Assembly (NCBI GenBank): GCA_003506795.1
Contig: DNYO01000008.1
Coordinates: 1 to 11,195 of the forward strand
Source: Deltaproteobacteria bacterium
GTDB taxonomy: Bacteria; Desulfobacterota; Syntrophorhabdia; Syntrophorhabdales; Syntrophorhabdaceae
Direction: 5' to 3'
Length of the DNA: 11,195 nt
Part shown: positions 1 through 7,487 of the stretch, in pieces
How the letters are laid out: every line of letters starts with the position of its first letter
How positions within the stretch are numbered: position 1 is the first letter of the stretch
The notes under the pieces: model-generated
Told to the model about the DNA's origin: nothing
Databases searched by the model: none
The model's input: the letters and a program-made list of their open reading frames with translations, nothing else
Made by a program: the position numbers and the translations under genes

Positions 1-187
1 ATACAAGGATGTTCTCCACACCGTTCTCAACCACAAAATGGAGTCCCTCTCCCTCTGGGATTACTTAAGGCCGTACCTGGGCAGAAAGTCCTTTGCCATA
101 TTCGATCTGAAGGACCCCAGGCCGTTCTTCGAACAGTGGAGGGAGCACGCGGACAATTTATTGAGAAGGAGATTCTGCAGCCGCTAA
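1..187 (+). CDS. C-terminal end of an ATP-grasp-like protein (partial)
   Basis: The reading frame is open from base 2 and ends in TAA at 185-187, giving 61 residues of a gene that begins before the window. The end of the peptide contains FDLKDPRPFF followed by a basic tail. The next protein ends with a matching stretch, CLKDPLPFF, at the same distance from its own basic tail, and both share a preceding K-M plus aromatic/basic segment. I infer that this is the tail of a second, paralogous ATP-grasp ligase. The catalytic core is outside the window, so its activity and substrate cannot be seen. Only four bases separate it from the next start codon, so the two are almost surely co-transcribed. 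The assignment rests on this short C-terminal similarity alone. Confidence 0.6.
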   Translation, partial: YKDVLHTVLNHKMESLSLWDYLRPYLGRKSFAIFDLKDPRPFFEQWREHADNLLRRRFCSR

Positions 188-191
188 AGCC

Positions 192-1385
192 ATGAGCGTG
201 ATCGTAACCAACGCAAAGAACAGGATAGCCTATGCCATCGTCAGGAGCCTCGGCGAGAAGGGGATCGATGTCTACACCGCCGACTTCGTGCCCCGCTCCA
301 TGTGCTTCACATCCCGTTTCTCCAGGGGTCATTTCATCTATCCCTCGCCTTTCAAGGACCAGGATGGCTTTATCGACTGCATCATAGAGAACGTGCACCG
401 CCTGAAGGCACGGGTCCTCATGCCCGTCTTCGAAGAGACCTTTCTCCTGTCAAAATATAAGGACGTGGTTTCGCCGCACGTCGCCATGACCATTCCCGAC
501 TACGACCAGGTTCTCACGGCGCACAACAAGGACAGGTGGATGCCGCTGGCCGGATCGCTTGGCATACCTGTACCACGGACCTTCACCGTGGAGGAATTGA
601 GGGACGGGGGCCTTAAGTCCTCGCGGCCGCGTTTCCCCGTGCTCATAAAACCGCACCAGGGCGGCGGCGCCTGGGGGATTGCCCACATCGCGACAGAGAG
701 GGAACTTAGGATCCTCCTATCCGGCGGTACTTACATGGACAGGCCGTGGGAAAGGTTTTCCGTACAGGAGAAGATCACCGGGACAGTGCACTGCGTAGCC
801 ATGTTGTTCAACCACGGGCAGTTGAAGGGGCACGTTGTCTACAAGCAACTGAGGGACGTTCCCTTTACCGGCGGCCAGGCGACGCTGCGGGTGAGCATCG
901 ACAGTGCGGCGGCGGTTGCCCACCTGAGGAGGCTGCTCGAAAGATTGGGCTGGCACGGGATCTGCCAGGCCGATTTCATCGTCGAGGAAGGAACCGGCAT
1001 CCCTTACCTGATCGACATCAATCCACGGTTCTGGGGTTCCCTGGTGCAGGGTGTCGCCAGCGGGGTGGATTTTCCCTACCTGGTGTACAGGATGGCCCGT
1101 GACGGTGACGTCGAAAGTGTTGACGGCTTCAAAAAGGGGGTTGTGACCAGATGGGTGTGGGGGGACTTGAGGACCCTGCCCGAGGCGCTCAGGTGTGCAG
1201 GGAACAAGATGGGGTTTCTCAGGGAATACTGCAGACTTTTCGGCCCGGGAGTAGCATTCGACGATTTCTGTCTCAAGGACCCGTTGCCCTTTTTCACCTT
1301 CGGCCTCGATTTCATCACCAAGATCGTCAAGCAGAGGACGCTCCACCCGAGGTCCCATGACTCACTGGAAGGTATCTGGGAATAG
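192..1385 (+). CDS. ATP-grasp ligase, polysaccharide-cluster type
   Basis: A complete protein of 397 residues with ATP-grasp architecture. The N-terminal pre-ATP-grasp domain (about 1-110) starts with a beta strand and TNAKNRIAYAI. The ATP-binding lysine is in IKPHQGGGAWG (K153, glycine-rich loop 157-162). The metal-binding region runs from D261 and E265 to DINPRFWGS (D275, N277, R279). This family activates a carboxylate as an acyl-phosphate and joins it to an amine or similar nucleophile (family knowledge). The carbamoyl-phosphate-synthase-like branch is common in capsule and exopolysaccharide loci. The substrate is not readable here; attachment of an amino acid or other acid to a sugar is an inference. 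It starts four bases after the upstream paralogue stops. An AAGGAG at 166-171 is rather far (20 bases) from the ATG. The TAG stop directly abuts the next ATG. The protein is expected to be cytoplasmic. Confidence 0.85.
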   Translation: MSVIVTNAKNRIAYAIVRSLGEKGIDVYTADFVPRSMCFTSRFSRGHFIYPSPFKDQDGFIDCIIENVHRLKARVLMPVFEETFLLSKYKDVVSPHVAMTIPDYDQVLTAHNKDRWMPLAGSLGIPVPRTFTVEELRDGGLKSSRPRFPVLIKPHQGGGAWGIAHIATERELRILLSGGTYMDRPWERFSVQEKITGTVHCVAMLFNHGQLKGHVVYKQLRDVPFTGGQATLRVSIDSAAAVAHLRRLLERLGWHGICQADFIVEEGTGIPYLIDINPRFWGSLVQGVASGVDFPYLVYRMARDGDVESVDGFKKGVVTRWVWGDLRTLPEALRCAGNKMGFLREYCRLFGPGVAFDDFCLKDPLPFFTFGLDFITKIVKQRTLHPRSHDSLEGIWE

Positions 1386-2000
1386 ATGAGATTCTCCGGT
1401 CTTCTTGGCAAACTCAAACGCAAATCTCCATGTATGATCGTGGCGGACGGTTTTCGCTTCGCACGGGGATACATGGTCTCGATGAGATTCGAACGGCCGG
1501 CGCTGGTGTCGGTGCGGGGGAAACTGAGGATCCTTAATCGGCATGGTTCCATTTCGGTCGGCGATCTTACCGATTTCTGGCCCGGTGTCAAACTTTCCTG
1601 CATGGGGCCGGCGCACGGGGAGAAGGCACGGATCAGGATAGGAAAGAACTGTTCCATCGGTGATCGGACCGAGATCCATGCGGGCAGGCTGGTACGGATC
1701 GGACAGGGGGTAATCATAGCCTGGGACTGTGTCATAATGGACCGCGACTATCATTCCGCCAGCAATGGCGCCGAGGGCGTCCGGCCGGTCATCATCGGAA
1801 ACGGGGTCTGGATCGGATGCCGGGCCATGATCCTGAAAGGGGTGACCGTAGGGGAGGGGGCAGTGGTGGCCGCCGGGGCGGTGGTAACGAAAGATGTCGC
1901 ACCATTTACACTGGTTGCCGGAAATCCGGCGAAAGCCATCAAAAAGGTCGATGGCTGGCGAAAGGGCCGGCCCGTCCTGACCATCTCGGTGAAGTCATGA
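1386..2000 (+). CDS. left-handed beta-helix (hexapeptide) acyltransferase
   Basis: The protein has 204 residues. From about residue 75 it shows hexapeptide-repeat spacing (IRIGKNCSIGDRTEI, VIIGNGVWIGCRAMI, VTVGEGAVVAAGAVV), which is typical of trimeric O- or N-acetyltransferases. The likely catalytic histidine is H123 in DRDYHS, just before the loop and the second set of coils. The C-terminal AGNPAKAIKK is a family hallmark. Family members transfer acetyl or other acyl groups from acyl-CoA to sugars or antibiotics; in this operon a sugar acceptor is the natural inference. The ATG directly follows the TAG of the ATP-grasp gene, with GGAAGG at 1367-1372 as a loosely placed ribosome site. Its TGA overlaps the next start as ATGA, which suggests translational coupling. 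The first 70 residues are less typical and may form an extra N-terminal cap. Confidence 0.88.
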   Translation: MRFSGLLGKLKRKSPCMIVADGFRFARGYMVSMRFERPALVSVRGKLRILNRHGSISVGDLTDFWPGVKLSCMGPAHGEKARIRIGKNCSIGDRTEIHAGRLVRIGQGVIIAWDCVIMDRDYHSASNGAEGVRPVIIGNGVWIGCRAMILKGVTVGEGAVVAAGAVVTKDVAPFTLVAGNPAKAIKKVDGWRKGRPVLTISVKS

Positions 2001-3157
2001 CAGCCGGATCTCAGACACAGGCAATCACGGTGCTCCACCTTATCGCTCCGGCGCACTTCGGAGGGGCCGAGCGTGTGGTTCTCAATCTTGCCGACGCCAT
2101 CGACAGGTCACGCTTTAATTTGGTGGTCGGTTCCTTTGTGAATGCCCGGTTCCGCCAGAACGAGTTCGTGACGCGGATGGAGGAGAAAGGCATTCCGAAC
2201 ACCGTTTTCTGGCTCAGGCGAACCCTGGATCTCGACAATATTCCCCGCCTCGTCAGGTTTATCCGCTCGGCGGGCGTCGGCATTGTCCATACCCATGGTT
2301 ATCGCGCCGATATCGTGGGGCTCATAGCGGCCAGGCTGTCGAGGTGTCCCGTAGTCGCGACGGTCCACGGATTTGTTCCCATCGATGCGCGGCTGCGCCT
2401 CTACGAGCAGTGCGACCGTTTTGCCCTGCGTTTCTTCGACCGGCTCTTACCGGTGTCCGATCAGATCTGCCGTGTCCTTAGCGCAAGCGGTGTCCGGCAG
2501 GAGAGGATGACGACCATCCGCAACGCCGTAACCGGGGAGGGCGACAACCACGGCGGCGTCCCCGGACCCTCGCCCGAGGTCCGCAAGTATGACGGCGAGT
2601 TCCTGATAGGCATAGTAGGAAGGCTGAGCCCTGAAAAGAACATCCCCGGGTTTCTTGAGGTTGCCCGGGAGCTCTCGGGGAAATATGATCATCTCAGGTT
2701 CGTCGTTGTCGGCGACGGTCCCGAACGGGATTGCCTCAAAGGCCTGACCATGAGCCTGGGGCTGGATGGAAAAGTGAAGTTCACCGGTTTCATCGACCGG
2801 ATGGAAGACGTCTATTCATGTCTGGACATGCTGGTCATAGCCTCCTCGACGGAGGGCATTCCGCTGACCGTCCTCGAGGCGATGAAGCACGGCATCCCCG
2901 TTGTTTCCACGGCTGTCGGCGGGATACCCGAGGTTATCGACCATGGCGTTGACGGCCTGCTCGTCGAGCCCGGGGATACGGGATCGCTCTGCCGGGCCGT
3001 CGAAGCGCTGGTCCGCGACGGCAACAGGTATATGACGATATCATATAACGCACAAAGGAAGGTCATCCGGGATTTCGACCGTTCGTTGTGGATACAAAGA
3101 ATAGAGAAGTGTTATTTGTCCATGCTTAATAAAAGGGAGGAAGCGTCAAATGGATAA
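1997..3157 (+). CDS. GT4 family glycosyltransferase
   Basis: A GT-B fold retaining glycosyltransferase of 386 residues, which presumably adds one sugar from a nucleotide donor to a growing lipid-linked glycan at the inner membrane face. Visible motifs are HFGGAE (20-25, N-terminal glycine loop), HTHGYRAD (98 onward), IVGRLSPEKN opening the C-terminal domain, VVVGDGPE, and the donor-binding E286-x7-E294 within TEGIPLTVLEAM. These are followed by GIPVVSTAVGGIPEVI. The frame stays open upstream to an ATG at 1817, but that would lie entirely inside the acyltransferase and has no family similarity. The ATG at 1997, in an ATGA overlap and preceded by GGTGA, fits the family N-terminus. The last eight bases overlap the next gene. 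The sugar donor and linkage cannot be told from sequence. Confidence 0.92.
   Translation: MTAGSQTQAITVLHLIAPAHFGGAERVVLNLADAIDRSRFNLVVGSFVNARFRQNEFVTRMEEKGIPNTVFWLRRTLDLDNIPRLVRFIRSAGVGIVHTHGYRADIVGLIAARLSRCPVVATVHGFVPIDARLRLYEQCDRFALRFFDRLLPVSDQICRVLSASGVRQERMTTIRNAVTGEGDNHGGVPGPSPEVRKYDGEFLIGIVGRLSPEKNIPGFLEVARELSGKYDHLRFVVVGDGPERDCLKGLTMSLGLDGKVKFTGFIDRMEDVYSCLDMLVIASSTEGIPLTVLEAMKHGIPVVSTAVGGIPEVIDHGVDGLLVEPGDTGSLCRAVEALVRDGNRYMTISYNAQRKVIRDFDRSLWIQRIEKCYLSMLNKREEASNG
3134..3140 (+). promoter_or_regulatory. Shine-Dalgarno site for the fusion gene
   Basis: AGGGAGG lies nine bases before the ATG at 3150, inside the last codons of the GT4 gene. It fixes the start of the oxidoreductase fusion and supports re-initiation across the eight-base overlap. 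Confidence 0.75.
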
Positions 3158-5273
3158 GCTCAAAGTAGGGATCGTCGGTTGCGGGACTATTTTTCATTAT
3201 CACTATGCCTTCATTGAGGCGCATCCGGGGGCCACCGTCTGTGCCGTGGCCGACAGGGACGAGAAGGCACTCAGAAAAGTCAGCGACAGATACGGCATAA
3301 AGAATTGTTACAGCGACCTCGAGGAGATGATTCGCAAGGAAGCCACGGACGTCGTGCACATTACCACTCCCCCGCAGACACACGCGGCCCTGGCGGAAGC
3401 GGCAATGAACCTGGGCAACCACGTCTTTGTCGAAAAACCGATGACAACGGACCATACAAGCGCCGCGAGACTCTACAATGTCGCCGCTCAAAAGGGCGTG
3501 CAGCTTTGCGTGGACCACAACCATCTCTTCGACCCGTGGATGCTTAAAGCGAAAGAGGTCCTGAAGGACCTGCCCCCCGAGGATATCACCTATGTCGAAA
3601 GCTATTACGGCATCAACCCCCGGATTCCCGAGATCATGGGCTATCGCAGCACCAACGAGATCTCCTGGATATATTCCCTGCCCGGGGGTCTTTTCCATGA
3701 TTTCCTGACCCACCCGCTCTACCTGATGCTGGAGTACACAGGGAGGCCCGTCGGGATCGAAACGATGGCCCGGTCCTGCGGGGCACTTTTCCAGGGTCTC
3801 TCCGACGAACTCCATATCATGGTGAATGGCGAAAGGGCCGTCGGCAAGCTCACTATCTCGTTCAATGCGAGACCGTTCCAGCACTTCCTGAAGATCTACC
3901 ACAAAAAGGGGATCGTCACCGTTGACTTCAATAATATGACCATGGTCGCCAACCGGTTGACCGGGCTGCCGGGCGCGGTGACAAAGATCGCCACCAACCT
4001 CGGTACGGCCCGTGCGCTAACCACGCAGACGTTTTCCAACGTATACAGGTTCGTCACGGGGAAGCTGAAACCATACTCGGGGATGAGAAATCTTATCCAC
4101 GGATTCTATGATTCCATCCTTCAATCGGGAGAGCCGCCCGTTTCGGCGGAAAGCGCTCTCGATGTGCTTGGGGTTATGGACCGGGTGTGGAAGGATGCGG
4201 GCAAGCTTCATCCCGTCTTCACGAACGTTCCCGCGCCCGCTGCCGCGGCATTGGACCCTGCAAAGGGAAGGGTGCTCGTAACGGGAGCCGGGGGATTTCT
4301 TGGCAGAAGGTTGACGGAGACCCTCGTCGAAAAAGGGTATTTTGTTCGCGTTCTCGTAAGGAAACTGACGGACATCGAGCCCTTCAGGGCACTCGGCGTC
4401 GATGTGCATTATGGAGACCTACGGGATGAACTGGCAGTGGCGGAGGCCATCGATGGAATGGATTACGTGGTCCATGCCGCCGCGGCCCAGGAGGGTGACT
4501 GGGATACCTTTGACGAAACGACGGTCAGGGGGACGGAAAGGGTCATGAGGCTGTCCCGCCAGCTGAAGGTCAGACGTGTGATCTATATCAGTTCCATGAG
4601 CGTCTACCAGATGAGCGGTCTCAAAAAAGGCGCGGTGATAACGGAGGAAAGCGCACTCGAAGAGAACCCCGGAGCCAGGGGATTCTACACCTCCTCGAAA
4701 CTGGAAGCGGAAAAGACGGCGAGGGGATTGATGTCGCCGAACGGCACCTTGAACGGCAGGGTTCCGGCGGTCATATTGAGGCCCGCCACGATCTACGGGC
4801 CGAGAGGCCCCGTATTCACCCCCCTTATCGGCGTCTCGCTGTTCAACAAGGTGTTCATGATACTGGGCAAAGGAAGAATGAGACTGCCCCTCGTCTACAT
4901 AGACAATCTTATAGACGCCATCATCCTGTGCATTGAAGATGAAAGGTCCGCCGGCCAGACATTCAATGTGATCGACGACGAAGGAGCGACAAAAAAGGGA
5001 TATGTGAGGAAGTTGGCGGGAGAACTCTTCCCCCGCTCCCATTCAGTGTCCCTTCCCTACTGGTTCGTAGCCTCGGCGGTCCGGTTCCAGGAGATTGCCT
5101 TCAAAATGATGCACAGGAACCCCGTCCTGACCCGGTACCGCCTGAGTTCATCCAGCGCTGACGTCGGTTTCAGCAACACAAGGATCAAGGAACGGCTCCG
5201 GTGGGAACCCAGAGTATCCATCGACGAAGGACTGTCACGAACCTTTGCGTGGTTCAAGGAGCATGGGAGATGA
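3150..5273 (+). CDS. Gfo/Idh/MocA oxidoreductase fused to NAD-dependent epimerase/dehydratase
   Basis: One uninterrupted frame of 707 residues carries two complete enzymes. Residues 1-345 are a Gfo/Idh/MocA oxidoreductase: nucleotide-binding GIVGCG (7-12), catalytic EKP (95-97), VDHNHLF near 122 and HDFLTH (183-188) in the substrate site. After a proline/alanine-rich linker (about 350-372), residues 373-707 form an extended short-chain dehydrogenase: GAGGFLG (379-385), a GD after the third strand, HAAA, ISSMSVY, catalytic Y513-x3-K517, and RPATIYGPRG. Both halves keep their key residues, so both are probably active. By analogy with sugar 3-dehydrogenases and UDP-sugar epimerases, the pair could perform successive oxidation and epimerisation or reduction on one nucleotide sugar; the substrate is unknown. 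A strong AGGGAGG (3134-3140) precedes the ATG, which overlaps the previous gene by eight bases. The stop codon is the first triplet of a heptamer repeat. Confidence 0.9.
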   Translation: MDKLKVGIVGCGTIFHYHYAFIEAHPGATVCAVADRDEKALRKVSDRYGIKNCYSDLEEMIRKEATDVVHITTPPQTHAALAEAAMNLGNHVFVEKPMTTDHTSAARLYNVAAQKGVQLCVDHNHLFDPWMLKAKEVLKDLPPEDITYVESYYGINPRIPEIMGYRSTNEISWIYSLPGGLFHDFLTHPLYLMLEYTGRPVGIETMARSCGALFQGLSDELHIMVNGERAVGKLTISFNARPFQHFLKIYHKKGIVTVDFNNMTMVANRLTGLPGAVTKIATNLGTARALTTQTFSNVYRFVTGKLKPYSGMRNLIHGFYDSILQSGEPPVSAESALDVLGVMDRVWKDAGKLHPVFTNVPAPAAAALDPAKGRVLVTGAGGFLGRRLTETLVEKGYFVRVLVRKLTDIEPFRALGVDVHYGDLRDELAVAEAIDGMDYVVHAAAAQEGDWDTFDETTVRGTERVMRLSRQLKVRRVIYISSMSVYQMSGLKKGAVITEESALEENPGARGFYTSSKLEAEKTARGLMSPNGTLNGRVPAVILRPATIYGPRGPVFTPLIGVSLFNKVFMILGKGRMRLPLVYIDNLIDAIILCIEDERSAGQTFNVIDDEGATKKGYVRKLAGELFPRSHSVSLPYWFVASAVRFQEIAFKMMHRNPVLTRYRLSSSSADVGFSNTRIKERLRWEPRVSIDEGLSRTFAWFKEHGR

Positions 5274-5318
5274 TGGGTAATGGGGATAGGTAATGGGTAA
5301 TGGGTGATGGGTGATAGG
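5271..5318 (+). repeat. heptanucleotide tandem repeat (TRATGGG)
   Basis: Seven head-to-tail units read TGATGGG, TAATGGG, GATAGG (one base short and altered), TAATGGG, TAATGGG, TGATGGG and TGATAGG. The array begins on the TGA stop of the fusion gene and fills the first half of the gap before the GT2 gene. Its sense strand has five runs of three or more G at regular spacing, so the transcript could fold as a G-quadruplex. Comparable heptamer arrays are known between genes in other bacteria, such as the short repeats of cyanobacteria. No function is visible. Confidence 0.85.
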
Positions 5319-5369
5319 ATCGCCTGGAGTGAAGTCGGTTTTTGACCGGGAACGTGGAACAGTTTTTTT

Positions 5370-5377
5370 AGGGGAGG
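5370..5377 (+). promoter_or_regulatory. Shine-Dalgarno site that decides the GT2 start
   Basis: AGGGGAGG sits eight bases before a TTG codon at 5386. This favours TTG over the upstream in-frame GTG at 5311, which lies inside the heptamer repeat, and over ATG at 5398, where the spacing would be 20 bases. Confidence 0.7.
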
Positions 5378-5385
5378 TTGGCTTA

Positions 5386-6576
5386 TTGAAGTTTTTTATG
5401 CTGCTGTTGTGGGTTCTCCCGCTTCTGTATCTCACCTTTGCCGTTTTGTATCATGTTTTCCTGGCTGTCGCGTATTTCGTGACTGCGGACAGGGCGCGGG
5501 TTGATGCGCCCCGGATGCGCCGGTATCTTCTTTTCATACCGGCCCACAACGAGGAGATCATGATAGGGCGGATTCTTACAAGCTTGAAGTCGGTGGACTA
5601 TCCCCCTGAGAGATTTGATGTCCGTGTCATCGCCGACAATTGCACGGACAGGACCGCCGAGATTGCGGGGTCCTATAGCGTCGGGGTCCTCACGAGGGTG
5701 GACGAATCGAAAAAAGGCAAGGGGTTCGCAATCGCCTGGGCCATGAAGGAGGTCGACCTTGGCGCCTTCGATGCCGTTGTCATCGCCGATGCGGACAACC
5801 TCATCGATCCTAAGTTCTTCCGCGGCCTCGATGAGGTCATGGACGCCGGTTTCAAGGCCGTTCAGTGCAACAACTGTCTTGCAAATTCCGACGAAACGGC
5901 CTTTACGAAGGTCATCCACCTGTCGAGAACGATCAACAACGAGCTGTATCACCATGCGAAGTACAAGATAGGTCTTTCCTCGTACCTTATGGGGAACGGC
6001 ATGTGCTTCACGACGGGGCTGCTCGGGGACCACCCGTGGGCAACAGGGACCATTGCCGAAGACTACGAATACTATGCGAGACTTGCGAGCTGCGACGTAC
6101 CTGTAGGGTTCGCCGCAAATTCGCGGTTGTACCACCAGGAATCCAGGGACTTGAGGCAGGCCTCGAAGCAGAGACTGCGCTGGTCTTCGGGGCGGTTCCA
6201 GGTGGCGAAGAGGTACGGTTTCACGTTGATAAAAAAGGGTCTTAAGGACCGGAATTTCAGGATGATCGACGCCTCTTTCCCGCTGATACTGCCCAACCTG
6301 TCTCTCATGGTAAACATGACGGCCGCCGCGCTGGCCGCGGCCATCGTGGTTAACTATTTCCATCCTGTACCCCTTGTCGTGTCCTGGCTCATCGTCCTTG
6401 TCGCGCTCGAGGTGGCCTATTTCGTCAGCGGGATGTTCCTGACAAGAATGCCGGTATTCACGTTCCTCTTTGCCCTTGGTTTCGCGCCTTTTTTTCTTCT
6501 CTGGAAGGCGTGCATCGATGTCCTGGGGATATCCGGAAGGAGGGCGGGACAATGGGGAAGGTCGACACGGATATGA
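5386..6576 (+). CDS. membrane GT2 family glycosyltransferase
   Basis: The protein has 396 residues when started at TTG 5386, which has an ideal ribosome site. An in-frame GTG at 5311 would add 25 residues partly encoded by the heptamer repeat and is less likely. One transmembrane segment spans about residues 3-32. A GT-A domain follows: PAHNEE (52-57), DADN (135-138, the metal/nucleotide DxD), E225-D226 as the likely base region, and QRLRW (262-266), the QxxRW signature of processive-type enzymes related to cellulose, chitin and hyaluronan synthases. Three more hydrophobic segments follow (about 298-323, 330-353 and 357-383). Such inverting enzymes use nucleotide sugars on the cytoplasmic side. 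QxxRW and several membrane spans allow a polymerising role, but a single-sugar transferase is equally possible. The final 25 bases overlap the methyltransferase gene. Confidence 0.9.
   Translation: MKFFMLLLWVLPLLYLTFAVLYHVFLAVAYFVTADRARVDAPRMRRYLLFIPAHNEEIMIGRILTSLKSVDYPPERFDVRVIADNCTDRTAEIAGSYSVGVLTRVDESKKGKGFAIAWAMKEVDLGAFDAVVIADADNLIDPKFFRGLDEVMDAGFKAVQCNNCLANSDETAFTKVIHLSRTINNELYHHAKYKIGLSSYLMGNGMCFTTGLLGDHPWATGTIAEDYEYYARLASCDVPVGFAANSRLYHQESRDLRQASKQRLRWSSGRFQVAKRYGFTLIKKGLKDRNFRMIDASFPLILPNLSLMVNMTAAALAAAIVVNYFHPVPLVVSWLIVLVALEVAYFVSGMFLTRMPVFTFLFALGFAPFFLLWKACIDVLGISGRRAGQWGRSTRI
6537..6544 (+). promoter_or_regulatory. Shine-Dalgarno site that decides the methyltransferase start
   Basis: AAGGAGGG lies seven bases before ATG 6552, inside the end of the GT2 gene. 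It favours this start over the in-frame ATG at 6510. Confidence 0.75.
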
Positions 6577-7388
6577 AATGCGCAGCTCAGGAGGTGAGTG
6601 TGGCAGAAGAGACGGTCCGAGCCGTTGACCACCTGCAAAAGGTGAAAGATTTTCATAATGCCGATGCATCGAGATACAGGGCCGAGCGGTATCGCTCGGA
6701 TACCTGCGAAGGGCTTGCTTACGTGACGCGAAGGCAGGTAGTCCTTTCGCTGGCAGTCATTGAGCCGGGACGCGTTCTCGATGTCGGGTGCGGACCGGGG
6801 ATTCTCACACGGGACCTGGTTCACAACGGACATCAGGTCTACAGCGCCGATCTCTCGATGGAGATGTTGCGAAAAGCGAGAGAAACCGCGGGCGGCGAGG
6901 GAGCGTCGGTACCTCATTTTGTCGTCAGCGACGCCTCGAAAATCTGCTTTTCAGGTAATCGTATGGACATGGTGCTTTCCATCGGTCTCATGTGCTACGT
7001 GAAAGACCACGGGGGGGTGCTCTCGGAGATACGCAGGGTTCTCAAGCCGGGAGGTGTCTCCGTTATCCAGATCAACAATATCAGGTGGCCGGCACTCTAC
7101 CGCACGCTTATTCCCCTTTATCGCCGCCTGAAGGCCAAAACGGCGGGAAAGAACTATGACGGCCTCGATTTCTCGTTCAACTTTTCTTCGAGCAAAGAAT
7201 TCCTTCGGGACATCGCCCGAAGCGGACTCGAGGTCCTGTGCGTCGAACATTATGATTTCAGGATTCCTTTCGTGGATATCCTTCTGCCCCGACTTTCCGT
7301 TGCATTGGGGAAACTGATGTTCAAAAACCGCAGCAGGCGCATCTGCAGATTGTTTGCGCATGGTCTGCTCATCAAAGTGAAGAAATGA
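6552..7388 (+). CDS. class I SAM-dependent methyltransferase
   Basis: The protein has 278 residues. Motif I is VLDVGCGPG (D77, G79, G81, G83), the acidic residue that binds the SAM ribose is D100 in YSADLS, and later segments VVSDASKICF, MDMVLSIGLM and RRVLKPGGVSVIQ match the remaining core strands of Methyltransf_11/25-type enzymes. The C-terminal third has a basic, aromatic region (YRTLIPLYRRLKAK) and ends in a short hydrophobic/basic tail that could touch the membrane. It overlaps GT2 by 25 bases and closes the biosynthetic run, so O-methylation of a sugar, or of a chain end as a length-control step, is a sensible inference. Small-molecule or lipid methylation (quinone-type) cannot be excluded. 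The start at 6552 is chosen for its AAGGAGGG; 6510 is an in-frame alternative. Confidence 0.88.
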   Translation: MGKVDTDMKCAAQEVSVAEETVRAVDHLQKVKDFHNADASRYRAERYRSDTCEGLAYVTRRQVVLSLAVIEPGRVLDVGCGPGILTRDLVHNGHQVYSADLSMEMLRKARETAGGEGASVPHFVVSDASKICFSGNRMDMVLSIGLMCYVKDHGGVLSEIRRVLKPGGVSVIQINNIRWPALYRTLIPLYRRLKAKTAGKNYDGLDFSFNFSSSKEFLRDIARSGLEVLCVEHYDFRIPFVDILLPRLSVALGKLMFKNRSRRICRLFAHGLLIKVKK

Positions 7389-7413
7389 TTGTTTCTGTCT
7401 GGAGAATATCAAT

Positions 7414-7468
7414 AAACAACCGGGGCCGCCTCCCGGAGCGAGTCAACGGGATGCGGCCCCGGTTGTTT
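7414..7468. terminator. bidirectional intrinsic terminator
   Basis: A perfect 16-base inverted repeat (7414-7429 with 7453-7468) has a GC-rich core CCGGGGCCGC and A/T-rich ends (AAACAA on the left, TTGTTT on the right). After one mismatch a further five pairs form (7431-7435 with 7447-7451). It sits between the convergent methyltransferase (stop 7388) and jelly-roll gene (stop 7488) and can serve both strands. The U tracts are short, so termination may be incomplete. Confidence 0.88.
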
Positions 7469-7487
7469 CGGAGCTACAGGGTGTTTA

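Noticed and set aside
717..1358. A 213-residue minus-strand frame opposite the ATP-grasp gene
   Set aside because: It shows no family similarity and lies wholly opposite a conserved protein.
1817..1996. A longer N-terminus for the GT4 protein
   Set aside because: These 60 codons lie inside the acyltransferase in another frame. The ATGA overlap at 1997 and the GT4 N-terminal motif positions support the shorter protein.
3126..3902. A 258-residue minus-strand frame opposite the oxidoreductase
   Set aside because: It is antisense to a well-conserved catalytic domain, and no ribosome site or domain was seen.
5342..5370. A possible internal promoter before GT2 (TTGACC, then TTTTTA at 17 bases)
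   Set aside because: The -35 is fair but the -10 matches the consensus at only two positions, so it is too weak to list as a feature.
5383..6669. A 428-residue open frame on the minus strand
   Set aside because: It is the antisense shadow of the GT2 gene, whose motifs (PAHNEE, DAD, QRLRW) are unmistakable. The minus translation is low-complexity, rich in R, P and H, with no domain.
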